Source of the DNA: Neckera pumila
Taxonomy: Eukaryota; Streptophyta; Bryopsida; Hypnales; Neckeraceae
NCBI GenBank assembly: GCA_963969595.1
Contig: OZ018408.1
Coordinates: 4,647,823 to 4,711,822 of the forward strand
Length of the DNA: 64,000 nt
Reading direction: 5' to 3'
The translations under genes and the position numbers were made by a program. This document shows positions 1-11,930 of the stretch, one piece after another. Positions within the stretch are counted from its first letter, which is position 1. Each line of letters begins with the position of its first letter. The notes under the pieces were generated by a model, which ran no database searches, was not told where the DNA came from, and worked only from the letters and a program-made list of their open reading frames with translations.

Positions 1-829
1 GGAGGCCAATTCTTGGCCTTGGGGCCAATGTCAGATTTCAATTAAAAAAATTGTTTTAATAAAAAACTATTTTTTTCAACTAATCATTACCGTTGAATTT
101 TGTGCAATCAGCCTCATGGGGATTTGGACCGACCTCTAGGTGTAAAGTGGCCCTGAAAATTTCAGCCCCTCTCTCTTTCTTTTGTAGGTTTTATTGAATC
201 AGCCCGGCTTCTTGGTCTTAAGGCCTTTACATATGGGAAAATTGGCCCCCATTATAATCTTATTCTAATGGGAAGTTGAGGCCGGCCTCCAGCCCAAAAG
301 GGGCTGAAATTATGTGCAATTGGCTTGAAGGAGAATTGGCCCGGCTTCTTGGTGTAAAGCGGCCCTAATAATCTGCACCAAGTCGTCTGCGCAGACATGA
401 TTCCCACACTTGGTGAGACCAATGGTGTCTTTCTTTAATTTCATGGCCCCATGCTTAAGTTTAGCGGTACGGTAGTAAGTGCTATGATCATACATTCATA
501 CCCGCAGGATACCCCATCCCTATCCTCCTTGTGATTATTAGTAAGCTTACACACAGCAGGCACCACAGGAGATTAAGCAAATCTGCAAAGGTCAGACTCC
601 CTGCCTGCCTCGTTCCAAAATGTACATCAAGCGTACATTCCACAACGACAACCTCAGCAGTGTTGCTCCAAATTTGAGCGCCGGCCTGACAGGCAGTATC
701 AAATGTTCAGCTCAGCTATCGGATTTTAAATCCAATGATTTAATCTGTTCACTGATAAGGTAACACAAAAGCCTTGAATCATCAGTCCTGAACGCCAGGG
801 GAGGACTGACCCCTCTATTGCCGCGTCAA
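1..829. other. Intergenic DNA with a degenerate internal repeat
   Basis: I see no gene. Two stretches of about 58 bases, at roughly 101-158 and 313-372, are diverged copies of each other: both run from GTGCAAT through a GG(A/C)CCGxCTTCT-like block to GTGTAAAGxGGCCCT. They suggest an old local duplication or a repeat family rather than a gene. The short open frames here have no recognisable content. Confidence 0.4.
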
Positions 830-1010
830 AGGGTAAATGTAAAAACTGCCCCTTATTTTGTGCCGCTTAAATTCTGTACTTCTTCACGTCTTCTAACTAA
901 TTTGGGGCCTCTGATTGCAAATATGGATTCAGAAATTGTAAATTTTATCAAATGTGGCAAATAAAGAATTTCAGTGTTTTCTGCAAGGATAAAACTCAAG
1001 GCAATAGAGG
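830..1010 (-). repeat. Copy of dispersed core repeat (GGCCCCAAATTAG family)
   Basis: Read on the minus strand this resembles the cores at 13417-13575, 34066-34225 and 34530-34640. The shared signature is an AT-rich lead, TTTGCAATxAGAGGCCCC, then AAATTAG(CT) and a later block rich in G. Its ends are not preserved, so it is a decayed non-autonomous element copy. Confidence 0.5.
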
Positions 1011-1061
1011 GGTCAATTCTCCCTAGTCTAAGACTGTGTCTGGATGCTTCACCGTTATTAA

Positions 1062-1972
1062 CCCCTAAAGGACTGAGGCACTTTTTTTGCCAAAAACACT
1101 CAAAACTACCATTTCTATAGCAAAAAGTAAAAAAAAGTGAAAAATGTTTTTTTTTTCACATCTAACCGTAGGATCTTACACCTAACTAGAATAAGAATGT
1201 GTGGAAAAAATTTCAGAATTTTTGACCACACAGATTGCAAGATATTTGCTTTAAAAGCAAAAAAAACAAGTTTTTCAGCGTATTGCGGAACTAGATTTTT
1301 TGACTTTGAACATTTTTAACTTAAAATTTTTGCACTACAAAGTTTTGAACTTTAAATCTTTGTAGTGGAGAATTGAGTTGAGAGTCTAGGAAAAAAAAAA
1401 TTCAAAAAAACTTAATAATCATTGCTTAAAAAATTGTCAAGTAGAAGTAAATATGAAATAGAAGGAAAATCTAAAAAATATTCATATATTTTAGATGGAA
1501 TTAAAATGCCCTAATTCCAAGGGTGAGATTGTTCTAGCAAGTAAGTGTAAACCATGCAAAAAAAAATTTGAAAAATTGCATTCAAAAATGCACCCTAGAA
1601 GTTATTTTTTTCAAGAAGATGCTCTAATTGCCCGAAAAACAAGAATGTCCACAACTTTCTCATAACAAATTCAAATGAAATGAATCAAAGATTTCCAAAT
1701 AGACAAAAATATAATCTATGAGAAAAAAAATATTTAAAAAAAAATTCAAATTTTTGTCCATTTTTTTTGCTGCCCGCCGTCCCCTATTTTGAGATTATTT
1801 GGCCATAACTTTTTTTCCCGAGCATTGATTGTGAAAAAAATTATATCCCCACAAAGCTTATTAGTTTTTCTATCTTCAAAAAAAGTTTCAAAAAATCAAG
1901 ACAAAATTTCAGCCCATAGGTACCCACCCAAAACACATTTGTCCCCCGAACAGACAACGGTCTTTTAGGGGG
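1062..1972. mobile_element. TTAA-flanked non-autonomous element, family A, copy 1
   Basis: A 911-base element lies between TTAA at 1058-1061 and TTAA at 1973-1976. Its ends are inverted repeats: CCCCTAAAGGAC on the left and, read inward from the right, CCCCCTAAAAGACC. A TTAA target and CCC-starting termini are the hallmarks of the piggyBac superfamily. There is no coding capacity. The interior is about 80-90% like the element at 2608-3531 by eye, so they form one family. Confidence 0.75.
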
Positions 1973-2607
1973 TTAAGATAGAGGCACCCATTGTCGACCT
2001 GGATCCATTCCCAATCCATAGGGGGTACTATTTTGCACATGTCCCAAAGTAGTGAGCACAAAAGCAGTTCTTGATTGATCAAAATTTGAAGAGTCTAGAG
2101 ATTAGCAATGGGTCTTGAGAGTACTTTTTGGCTCCCAAAATTCATAGTAATTTTCAACTTTGGGAATAAAATTATGAAAAAAATCCAATCCCCATATTTC
2201 CTATCTTTCTGCATGCAAAAAAGTTTACCTCGTCATTAATTGTTCATGATCTGCTGGAAAATCCCTTAAAAGATCAACAATGGATGCTTTTATCTTATAC
2301 TCAAATTGATAGCTTTTCAGTAGGCTTCCTTGGGGCAGAATTAAAATAATTAACATTGATGAGTGATGACCAATCTTCTGTCTCAGCCAAAAACGGATAC
2401 CATATTTTGTTAAAATGGTGATATTCTTCTACCACTTTTTTTTTTATCTATTTTCTAGGATTGATATAGATCTTAGACCAAATGATCTAAACTGTAGGAC
2501 TGGTTTACATTTCAGACCACATAGTCTATATTGACAATTGCCAAGTTTGTGGAATATTGGCATTCTAACAAAATATCTGTTCAAATGAATTTGAAAATCT
2601 AAGTTAA

Positions 2608-3531
2608 TCCCTAAGGACCAAAGGCCTTTTTTCTGCCAAAAAACTCTCAAAACTGCCATTTCTAGAGCAAAGAGTAAAAAAATTTAAAAACTGTTTTTTT
2701 TTTCACATCTAACCGTAGGATCTTATACCTAACTAGTATGAGAATATGTGAAAAAAAATTCAGAATTTTCATCGCACAGATTGCAAGATATCTGCATTTG
2801 AAGTGAAAAAAACAAGTTTTTCAGCACATTGCGGGACTAAATTTTTTGACTTTGAACATTTTTAACTTAAATTTTTTGCACTATAGAGTTTTGAGCTTTA
2901 AATCTTTATAGTGAAGAATTGAGTTGAGAGTCTAGGAAAAAAAAAGAAACTAAAAAAAAACTTAATTTTCATTCTTAAAAAAATTGTTAAGTAGAAGTAG
3001 GTACAAGATAGAAGGAAAATCTAAAATATTAATATATTTTAGATGGAATTAAAATGCACTAATGCCAATGGTGAGATTGTTCTAGCACAAAAACTAAACT
3101 ATGTGGAACTTTTGTTTTTGGAAAACTGCAAAAATTGCATTCCAAAATGAATCCTACAAGTTATTTTTTTCAAGGAGATGCTCTAATTGCCCGAAAAACA
3201 AGATTGTCCATAACTTTCTCATAAAAAAGCCAAATGAAATGAATCAAAGCTTTCCAAATAGACAAAAATATAATCTATAAGGGAAAAAAAAAAAAATTTA
3301 AAATTGAATTTTTTGCAAATTTTTTTTGCTGCCCCCTCTCCCCTGTTTTGAGCTTATTTGGGCATAACTTTTGTTCCCAGGCACCGATTGAAAAAAAAAT
3401 TATATTCCCACAAAGCTTATTAGCTATACTATCTCCAAAAGAAGTTTCAGAAAATCATGACAAAAATCCAACCCGTAGGTACCTGCCCAAAATCCCATTT
3501 GTCCCCCGAAGGGACAATGGTCCTTTAGGGG
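2608..3531. mobile_element. TTAA-flanked non-autonomous element, family A, copy 2
   Basis: A 924-base relative of the 1062-1972 element, between TTAA at 2604-2607 and TTAA at 3532-3535. The right end read inward is CCCCTAAAGGACC; the left end TCCCTAAGGACC carries a substitution and a one-base loss. No open reading frame of note. Confidence 0.75.
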
Positions 3532-3535
3532 TTAA

Positions 3536-4019
3536 CCCGTGAGCGCCCAAGCGCCTCAAATTTTGCTCTCCCCATATTGAGAGATTGTGATCTTTAGTTT
3601 GACTATTATAATCTTTTCACCGGTACAGTCAAATCATTTGTCCATTTCCCCTCAACTCGGGGCCTATCTCCCCCTAATATCCATCAGTATGATCGATATA
3701 TGTGGATCTCATTTTGGATGACATTTTGATTGGAATGATTCAGTTCAGAAGGGTCCGGATTTTGGTTAACACGCGCAGGACGCTTAGGCTCAATTAAGGA
3801 GTTAGTCTACTGATGGATGGATTTGGTAACCTGTAGTCCGTACAATAATTTGGCGTAGAGTTCAGTTAACGGTATGTGTGTGTGGATCTGATTGTGAATG
3901 AACACTTGATTCTCATGGGAAATCAAAATTCCAGAGAAAGCCTGGCTGAATGCGCGCAGAAGTAATGATGCCGGCAAATGAAATAACAAAATAAGGTAAC
4001 CACACTTAAAAAATCACAG
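3536..4019. other. Intergenic spacer between two TTAA elements
   Basis: No gene seen. The stretch separates two TTAA elements and holds only short open frames without recognisable content. Confidence 0.3.
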
Positions 4020-4023
4020 GTAA

Positions 4024-4891
4024 CCCCTAAAGGACTAAACGCCATTTTTTTGGCAACATAGCAATTTTGGACAGCTCACTACGAATGGAAATTTTGTTTT
4101 TTTCTTTGAAACTTTCACACAAGATGTGCCCGAAGAGTAGCTTCAAGGCCCAACAAATTTCATAACTTTTGACTTTACGGGTAAAACGTTATTGCATGAT
4201 ATGTAATTTTTTGCGTTTGGTGGGCAGCCCGAGCAGCTCAAAAAAATTCTTTAAAAAATACTTTTCTATTTTTAACAAGTCAAAAGTTATGAGGATTCTT
4301 AGTTGGAGGGTAGTTATAGAATCTCTACTCTAAAATAAACTTTGAAGTCCTTTTTCTAATACAATTTTCAATATTTTTTGAATAAAACAAAAAACGTTGG
4401 GTGCATAATGTTTATTACAGCATTGTAACTGCTGGGGTTGGCATTTTTCAATTCCATAATTAAATTCTTGACAATTTAGTACTTTGAGTCATTCTCTACC
4501 TCTTCCGACTTACTCTTTTTTTCCTATATGTTGTACCATTCCAAATGATGTGAAAATTTTCAAGCATGTATCCAACTTGCCTTCAAAAATAAATCCAAAA
4601 AGTAACCAACATTTTGTACATTTTTTCATACAAATGTGACCTTGTGAAGGGCAGTTGCCCAGATTTTTGCAGTGATTAAAAAAGGATTTTTGTCAATTTG
4701 AATGCTATTATCTTGCAATCTACATGGTGGAAAATTCTGAAGTTTTTTCCACATCTTCTTAAACTAGTTTACTACAAGATCCTACAATTACATGTATTTG
4801 AAAATGTTTTTTTTCTAAAATATGATACTTGTATTAAAAATGGCAATTTTGGAGCGGTTTTGGTGAAAACATAATCAAAAACCTTTAGGGG
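4024..4891. mobile_element. TTAA-flanked non-autonomous element, family B, copy 1
   Basis: An 868-base element with CCCCTAAAGGAC on the left and, inward from the right, CCCCTAAAGGTT. The right target copy is TTAA (4892-4895); the left has decayed to GTAA (4020-4023). Its interior differs from family A and is shared with the elements at 6202, 32398, 34821, 44298 and 45256. Typical interior phrases are AAAAGTTATGA and CTACTCTAAAATAAACTTT. Confidence 0.7.
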
Positions 4892-4895
4892 TTAA

Positions 4896-6197
4896 GCAAT
4901 TCAGCATGATTTAGCATGGTTTCCACTATTATATTGAAGAATTTTTTGTGGGGTCCAGTTGGTAGTCAAAACGAGAATCTAGATTCTCTTAAAATGCATT
5001 TTTTGGACACCGGGTTTATAAACTATAAATTTTCAAAGTGATGAAAATAGGTGTACCTAAAAGCAATCATAAAATCTTACGAATAGTGGGAGTACATTTT
5101 AGGCAAGAATCTGTAGTGTACAATTTTAGGAAGCATGCAATTTTTGGTGTAGTTACCTTAATGTGAAGGAAGGATTGATAATGAATGGCTAATGCCTAAC
5201 TTACATAGGATTGATGTCTAATAGAGAGAACTAAGAATTTTTACATTTTCAAAATTGTAGATCTTTATGCTCATTGTCAATTGCAAAACAACACTTAGGA
5301 TTTCTTTTCAACAATCCCAAAAGGTACTCCCTTTGTTCTAAAAGGATTGTCTATAGTTTTGTTGAGCTTTTTTTATGCCAATTTCATTGATCATAGTGTG
5401 AAAAATATAATTAAGTGAAAGGTTCTAAATTTTATATAACTGGAATCAATGAAGAACATTGTGTGTGTTCATTGCAACTTAAATAAAAGTAGCCACAAGG
5501 AAGTCTCTGTATGACCTACTCAAAACAACCTTAAAAAAATATAACATTCACAGTGAACAATCATTTTGGGATGGAGAGAGTAATTGTCTTTGTATCGTAC
5601 TTTCCATGTTGCATACCTTGGCTATTTAATCCTCAAGTGCTTCAATCAAATCCTCAATACTTCACTAGTGGTTACAATAGAAACAATGTGAGACCTACTA
5701 TAGGATACATTTTAAATGTTAGAGCTAATAATCTAAAAATATTCAAGCTATTGTAGCATCACTTCTTTGAAGCATACTGCATTACGACTACTATATAATA
5801 CATTGTGATGATTCATAGTACATGCATTAGAAAAAAAAACGGGGCCTCCAGAGGGCTGCTCCACAAGCCTTCGAGGGCCCGCAAATAAAAATATTTTGCT
5901 TACAATTTTGTGAAGATACATATCCCACATAGGTTGTTAATCCTACTACAACCCCACTTCCATATATAGCTTTTCTTCTCATCTTGAACTCACAAATTGA
6001 TTTTATTTAAACAAATTAAGTTTCAAATAAGCTAAATTAAGTAGCTATCGAAGCTTATTTCCTTTGGCAACACTACAAGAGAATGGGGTGTTTTAAGTGA
6101 GTTTTTAAGTATAGTCCTAGACATAAGGTTTTAAGTAATGACCTTTAAGGCAAGTTTTAGCAAAATTTTACTAGAAAGACATGTGTTGACAACTTCT
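4896..6197. other. AT-rich intergenic DNA
   Basis: I see no gene and no clear element. Open frames here are 60-67 codons with no compositional or motif support. A run of GC-richer DNA at about 5835-5885 stands out but contains no recognisable coding sequence. Confidence 0.3.
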
Positions 6198-6201
6198 TTA
6201 A

Positions 6202-7137
6202 TTCCTAAAGGACCAACATGCATTTTTTGGCTAGAATTATAGAAATTTTGGGCAGATATATGTGACTAGAGATTTCTATATTTTTGGTCCAAATTTTAAT
6301 AGAAGGTGTAAGCAAGGAAAATCTTTCATATGTACTAAATTTCATGACATTTGGAAATATGAGTCAAAAGTTATGGACTAATATGCTAGTTTTTTGCATA
6401 AATGGATAGTCCGAGTAGACAAAAAAAAATTCATTTGTTTCAAAAACAAGATTTTGAAACGGGTTTCAAAGAATTATATATACATGAAAAGCTTTGAATC
6501 ACTCCATTTTGATCAAGGAGTCAAAAGTTATGAGAAAGTCTTGTTTGCGGGCAATTATGGATTTTCTACTCTAAAATAAACTTTGAAGTCCTTTATCTTA
6601 CTCAACTTTCAATATTTTTTGAAAAAAATAGAATTATAGAATGAATATTGTTTATTTCAACATTGCAACCATTGGGATTGGCATTTTTCAATCCCGTAAT
6701 TAAATTATTACCAATTTTGTATTTTGAATCATTTTCTACTTCTTCTACTTACTATGTTTTTTTTCTATATCTTGTACAAATAATTGCTAATGATGTAAAA
6801 TTTTTCAAGCATGTGGCCGACTTGTGTATAAATAAGAATCCAAAGAAACACCACTATTTTGGACATTTTTGATTATAGAAAAGTGAGCTTGTGAAGTGCA
6901 ACTACTATGTTTTTCGCAGGGCCAAACAAATGATTTTATTGAATTTGAATGCTTATATCTTGCAATCCATGTGGTGGAAATTCTTGAAATTTTGACCACA
7001 TGTTTTCAAGTCAGCAAACTATAAGATCCTACAGTTGCATATGTCAAATAATTTTTTTTTCAAAAATTTGGTACTTGTTCTAAAAATGGCAATTTTTGAG
7101 CTTTTTCAATGAAAACATAGTCATGGAACTTTAGGGG
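6202..7137. mobile_element. TTAA-flanked non-autonomous element, family B, copy 2
   Basis: A 936-base element between TTAA 6198-6201 and TTAA 7138-7141. The left end is TTCCTAAAGGACC and the right end read inward is CCCCTAAAGTTCC. The interior matches the family B elements at 34821 and 44298. Just outside, at about 7213-7235, is a lone GGTCCTTTAAGAGTTAA, the relic of another element end. Confidence 0.75.
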
Positions 7138-7357
7138 TTAATGTGCAAAACCGTGAAACAACAATAACCACATGATAACGGTTGACAAACCACAAGTTCT
7201 AAACTTTGTGATGTTGGTCCTTTAAGAGTTAAAAGTGTCGTTTTTGTAACTACTATGATTTTTATAGAAAAGTCATATTTGAAAATCATATAAAATTCAT
7301 TTTAATATTTTTAACTACAAAAATTTGAAGATGAGTTAAATACCTTAAATGAGGTTG

Positions 7358-7715
7358 TTTGTTTTGTTTTGTTTTGTTTTGTTTTGTTTTGTTTTGTTTT
7401 GTTTTGTTTATAGCGTGGACAACTTCCTGACCGTGGGTCCCCCGGCCGCGTGCTCGGTACCGTTGGAAAGCTCTCGCCGAGGAGGGGTGCACCGGCTTGG
7501 TTTCGTGGCGTTTGGAGCGGTGGTGCAAAAGTTATTGAATTTCAAAGTATTTATTGATTAAAAAATTAGAAAATTACTTTTACTTTGATTTTGGTGGCAT
7601 TCTTGCTACTGGGAGTGGAACCGGGAGTAGAACTGGGAGTAGAATCGGAAGTAGAACCAGGAGTGGAACCGGGAGTAGATGAAAATTGGGCCAACGGCAC
7701 AGGGTCACACTAGTA
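7358..7715 (+). repeat. GTTTT-tailed dispersed repeat, copy 1
   Basis: A run of about ten GTTTT units (7360-7409) is followed by a GC-rich block (7415-7530) and then AT-rich sequence. The same order, including the GTTTT run, the GTCCCCCCGG-like block and the AACGGCACA block, recurs on the opposite strand at about 57062-57335. A fixed order of tail plus body in two unlinked places indicates an interspersed element, perhaps a retroposon; no coding sequence is present. Confidence 0.55.
7611..7682 (+). repeat. 12-bp minisatellite, six units
   Basis: Six tandem variants of GGGAGTAGAACC lie inside the GTTTT-tailed repeat. The second copy of that repeat near 57.1 kb lacks this expansion, so it arose after dispersal. 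Confidence 0.8.
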
Positions 7716-9040
7716 TATATTAAAAAAAAATATATTTTTCTAAAATATGTGTTTTAATATAGAAAATTGATAAAGTTTGACCAAACCCAAACATAAATTT
7801 CTTTTAATGGTAGAACCAAAAGTATCTGCACCTAAAATACATATTTTTTTTCAAAAGAGCAATTCTAAGCACTATTCAAGAAAATATCTTATGAAGATGT
7901 TAACAAATGAAAGCAAAAGGATATGCAATTGGTTTGAGAATTTTTAGAGTTTGTGTGGATATTTTATAAAATTTTTAAGTTAAGGGTATAAGAACACCTA
8001 CTATTGATAGAAACTTACCCTTAATTGGACATCTTTGAAGTATAAAATGCTTCAATTCTCATTGGTTGCTTCAAAATAACTCTTCAACTTCTACTAGTCC
8101 CTTTTAAAATTAGTGTTGAATTTGAGCCAACACTGTCATATTGGGTCAATGAGTAACATATTGAGGTAAATGAAAGGTTGCAAAGAACTCTATTCTAGCC
8201 AGTGGCAAACAAATAGTGTTGCAAAAGGATGAGAATACATTATTGAAGACCAATTTTGGCATTCACTAAATCTTGCCTTCATAAGAAGGAAACTAAAATG
8301 AGATGCTTGACAATTGATAATACCACAACATTGAATCCAAGGCATAAGAGTTGGTGGCTAATAACCCTTAGAGCACCACGAATGCCAATTCGTGGGGTTT
8401 TGATGACAATCAAATGAATTGGATGCAAATTGGATGCATTATTCCATCCCATTTTTCTTGTTGATCTTTCATGGTGGGTTATGAAGAGTATGCAATTAAG
8501 TTTGTAGTCTTGCTAAGGTTTGTCTTCAAGTAAATGAGAAGTTAGTAAGAAAAAATGGATCACAAATATACTATTTAAATGTGTTTGGGGAAGTTGATCC
8601 TTATTCTAAATTTGAAATTTCTCCATAAAAATGATTTTTTTGAGATTGAGTCCAACTAATGAAAGTCATCTATTCCAATTTCAACTCCAATTTGAATTTT
8701 GAAGGAAATCCTAAAGTTGAATATTTTATTGCAATATAAACTTTGGATGTTTATCCAATTCCTACTGAATTATAATTATAGAATTATATGGAAATTGTGT
8801 TCACACTATGATGCTCTTCGCTATAATCTACACATGTGGTGAGATTTCAGTTTTTTTCAAATTGTTTTCTATTGGATATGATTTTTCTTCGCTTTTTCTT
8901 TCAAAAATTCTCAAAAAAATCAATTTTCCACAAAGAATCGAAATTATTTATGAAGTAAAGAAAACATGCAATTTCATCTCTGAAAAATAAAAAATAAATT
9001 TTTTATTCACATATAGTTGCTAATTGGGAGCATGCAGAGT
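7716..9040. other. AT-rich intergenic DNA
   Basis: Nothing recognisable is present. Open frames are short and AT-driven. Confidence 0.3.
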
Positions 9041-10850
9041 AATGGATTTTGACCTCCCAGCGTTTCAAGGTTAATCACTCAGGCTGGTTCATTCAGGACC
9101 ATATTTCTCACCCTATTGCTTCACTTTTTAGCTATCGAAGAACGGAATGTGTTCATTTTAGGTGCTTCGCTACGTTAATGTCAACAACCATCACAGACAG
9201 AGAACACAGCGATGAAATTCAATTGCCGCACCATATCGGATTGAGGAGCTCCTTTGCACTTCAATCAAAACATTTAGAGGCTTTACCCATTAAATCATCT
9301 ATTTAGAAAGTTCCATTGCAGGGACGGAAAACATGGTTGTCATCACTTTAATAAGAACCAGTGCACTTAAGAACTGATCAATACATCCAAGTGGGAAGTT
9401 ATCAAAAATACGACCTTTCCCGACTCATGTAGGGCATCAAAAATCGTCTGCAAAACAAGGGCACGGATTCAGGCACTGGGACTTAGATGCTTCTCGCCTT
9501 AGCAACAGTACATTTCCCAAGTGTAAGCATCATTACCAAATTCCTGTTTAGTCCATCAGTGTGAGCTAGTGCCAAAAAATGCCATTCTCCATTTGATAAA
9601 ATCCCCCCCAAAAAATTGGAAGAGAGACTCACCCTCCACTTCCGAGGCTGACATCTTTAGAGTAGAAGGGAAGCCCACTTGGCGATTGTCGAGGGAGATG
9701 TTTAGGATAAGCATCCTAGTGTTCAGTAGATGATTTCTTGAGTTTTAGTAAAGTGCTCTACATAAACTATTCTAGATCTGACCTCCATATGGCATGATTC
9801 TGCACAACCAAATAAGGAAGGAATGCTACAAAAGATTACAGGAAACCTATGAAGTTATCCCCATCAATGAATGGGTACAGACAGGCACTTACGGGAAGAT
9901 TCTAACCTTGATCAAACCGAGGGTTGCAATTTAAATATAAACTCCAGAGGCCAAAGATTCATGGTCTCAAAATAAGCAATAAATTGATCATATAGGGACA
10001 TATATAAAATGGGCCAAGTTTTGTATCACCAGAATAAGCAAAGAACATCATATGTGCTCGTCACAAAATAAAATAAAATCCCCATATAAACTACTCAAAA
10101 CTGTTGATAAAAGCATGAGATCCATAGGACCTTTGGACCTTTTAGAGCTCACTGGTTCCCTCGCTCAATTTCCCTGCTTCGTATAGATTAAAGGGGTTCT
10201 CAAATGCTTAGGATACTCAAATGCAAGCAGTACCTTGCAATAAGCAGTATGCAGACACCCTCAAAAGCATGCAAGCAAACCAATTTGCAGGGAAAATTCC
10301 TTATGAGTGAAAGGTGTAATTGGCATTATCGGTGCTCAAACTCAAGAAATGCGAGAAACACGTCGCACAGAGATGGAGCTTGTCCTACATACTGAAGCAC
10401 TCACCCGTTTCCATCTATGATGATGAGATGGTGAATATATCCGAAATACTACGTAAGTGCCAATCCCTCTTCTGAGCATGCTGATATGCCACTTGCAACA
10501 GACTTAGTAAAGGCGAAACTTTCAACTATGGCAATGGAAGTCTTTCCAATATCGTGTCCTTTGTCTTCTCCAAGAGAGAATTGATGTTCAAGGAAAATTC
10601 ATGCCAGTATCAAATCCTTGAATTATTATGTGTAACATTATGAAATTTCTCTCGTAATAAAAATTTGATAAAATGTAAAGCGAGAATTCTTGCAAGGATG
10701 TATTGTTTCATACAAATGCTCAAAACGGATGATTCATAGAGGCACGCTGCACAGCTGGTACCATTTCCCTCAAAGTTCTAGCAGTCCCTGCATGATTGAG
10801 CTCTGCAACTTCTCAACCAAGATGCTAGGAAAACCATTTCCTTGCAACAA
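9041..10850. other. GC-richer region without a recognised gene
   Basis: The composition is more gene-like than its surroundings but I recognise no protein. On the minus strand there are splice-like islands, for example 9648-9725, which is open and ends at a G|GTGAGT donor, and an acceptor TTTTGCAG near 9462. Joining them gives only a short open frame. This could be downstream untranslated sequence of the B3 gene, a separate unknown gene, or a decayed gene. Confidence 0.25.
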
Positions 10851-10852
10851 AC

Positions 10853-11078
10853 TTTGACCGTGCAGATTGTAAGATATTGATACTCAAAATGGAAAGAAAA
10901 ATTTAAGTTAAGAGGATTCAACTCTGGAAACTGAGGATTACCTTGTTCAAAAAAAACTTTTTCTTATCTCCAAAAGAAGTTTAAAAAAAATTATTGTAAA
11001 ATTTGACAACATAGAAACCTACCCAAAATTCTTAAAAATTCAATACAGGAGTTTGAACGGACTTTGAACATTTAGGGG
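10853..11078. mobile_element. Truncated family A TTAA element
   Basis: The sequence from 10853 matches the interior of family A, and the right end reads CATTTAGGGG followed by TTAA at 11079-11082. The left end and most of the interior are missing. A further CTAACCCCTAAATAACC at about 11118 looks like another abandoned left end. Confidence 0.55.
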
Positions 11079-11693
11079 TTAAAATGATCCCATCACAAAA
11101 GGTGATGTCCCGGGCGTACCCTAACCCCTAAATAACCAAAGATTCATGATACGGCAATGAGCAATACGGTGACAATACTGTGAAAAATACATTTCAGAGT
11201 TAACAAATTTTGTCACTATAAGCAACGAAGATTTATATAAGTTTCCATATTACCTAATTACAGCTTTCTGATCCTCTAGAAGTAAAACCCAAACCCTGTC
11301 TCAATGTCCGATTTTGCTGGATAATGAACTGAGCAATTTACATTTCATTGTACACCACTGGATGTTACGCAAAGAATCACGCCCCCGACGAAAAGTTGTC
11401 TGCAAAGTCCAGCCACAGTGGAATCAAGCAGCGACGGTAGTTACCTCACGACAGTACGCAGCAAGCCCACTCCAATTGCCTCAACGAAACTAGGGCATGT
11501 TGAACCTGGAAATCACAACAACCGTCATAAATTGGCCAAATTGAGCAATTCTCAAAGAAAATGTAGAAATTGCAACTACACCTCCACAGCCCTTAGCCCT
11601 AACTGCAGAGCAGCGATTGCAGACAGGGCAAATTGATCATGGAGAATGGTCTCACCTATGAGTTACTGGGTGGCAATGATCTCGTGATCGGAC

Positions 11694-11930
11694 TACCCGA
11701 TACCTGAACGAATGTCCTTGCCTTGAGCTGCTGCAGGCTTTTGAAATTTTTTAACATCATCGTCATTATCTTCACCACTGCCCAAATCTCTTACATCCTC
11801 TCCTTCCTGGTCCTTCTTCTGTTACTAGGCATCTTGAAATCGTCGTCATCGTCGTCGTCGTGATCGTTACCACTGTCTAACGCGATTACATCCTCTCCTT
11901 CTTCCTGGTCCTTCTTCTGATTCTTGGACT
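11694..11930 (-). repeat. Duplicated acidic module at the 3' end of the B3 gene, second copy out of frame
   Basis: The module QKKDQEEGEDVIALDSGND occurs in frame in the B3 protein. Immediately downstream the DNA encodes a second, similar module beginning QKKDQEGEDVRDLGSGED, but it is shifted by one base and the annotated frame instead ends in RRRTRKERM. In the shifted frame the reading continues to a stop at 11693-11695. This indicates a tandem duplication followed by a one-base change, or an unannotated splice or sequencing error. Confidence 0.6.

Noticed and set aside
3536..3800. GC-rich words (GAGCGCCCAAGCGCC and GCGCAGGACGCTTAGG) as ends of another TTAA element
   Set aside because: Pairing is too weak and the spacing to TTAA differs on the two sides.
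6071..6090. CACTACAAGAGAATGGGGTG resembling a CACTA transposon end
   Set aside because: I found no matching inverted end or 3-bp duplication nearby.
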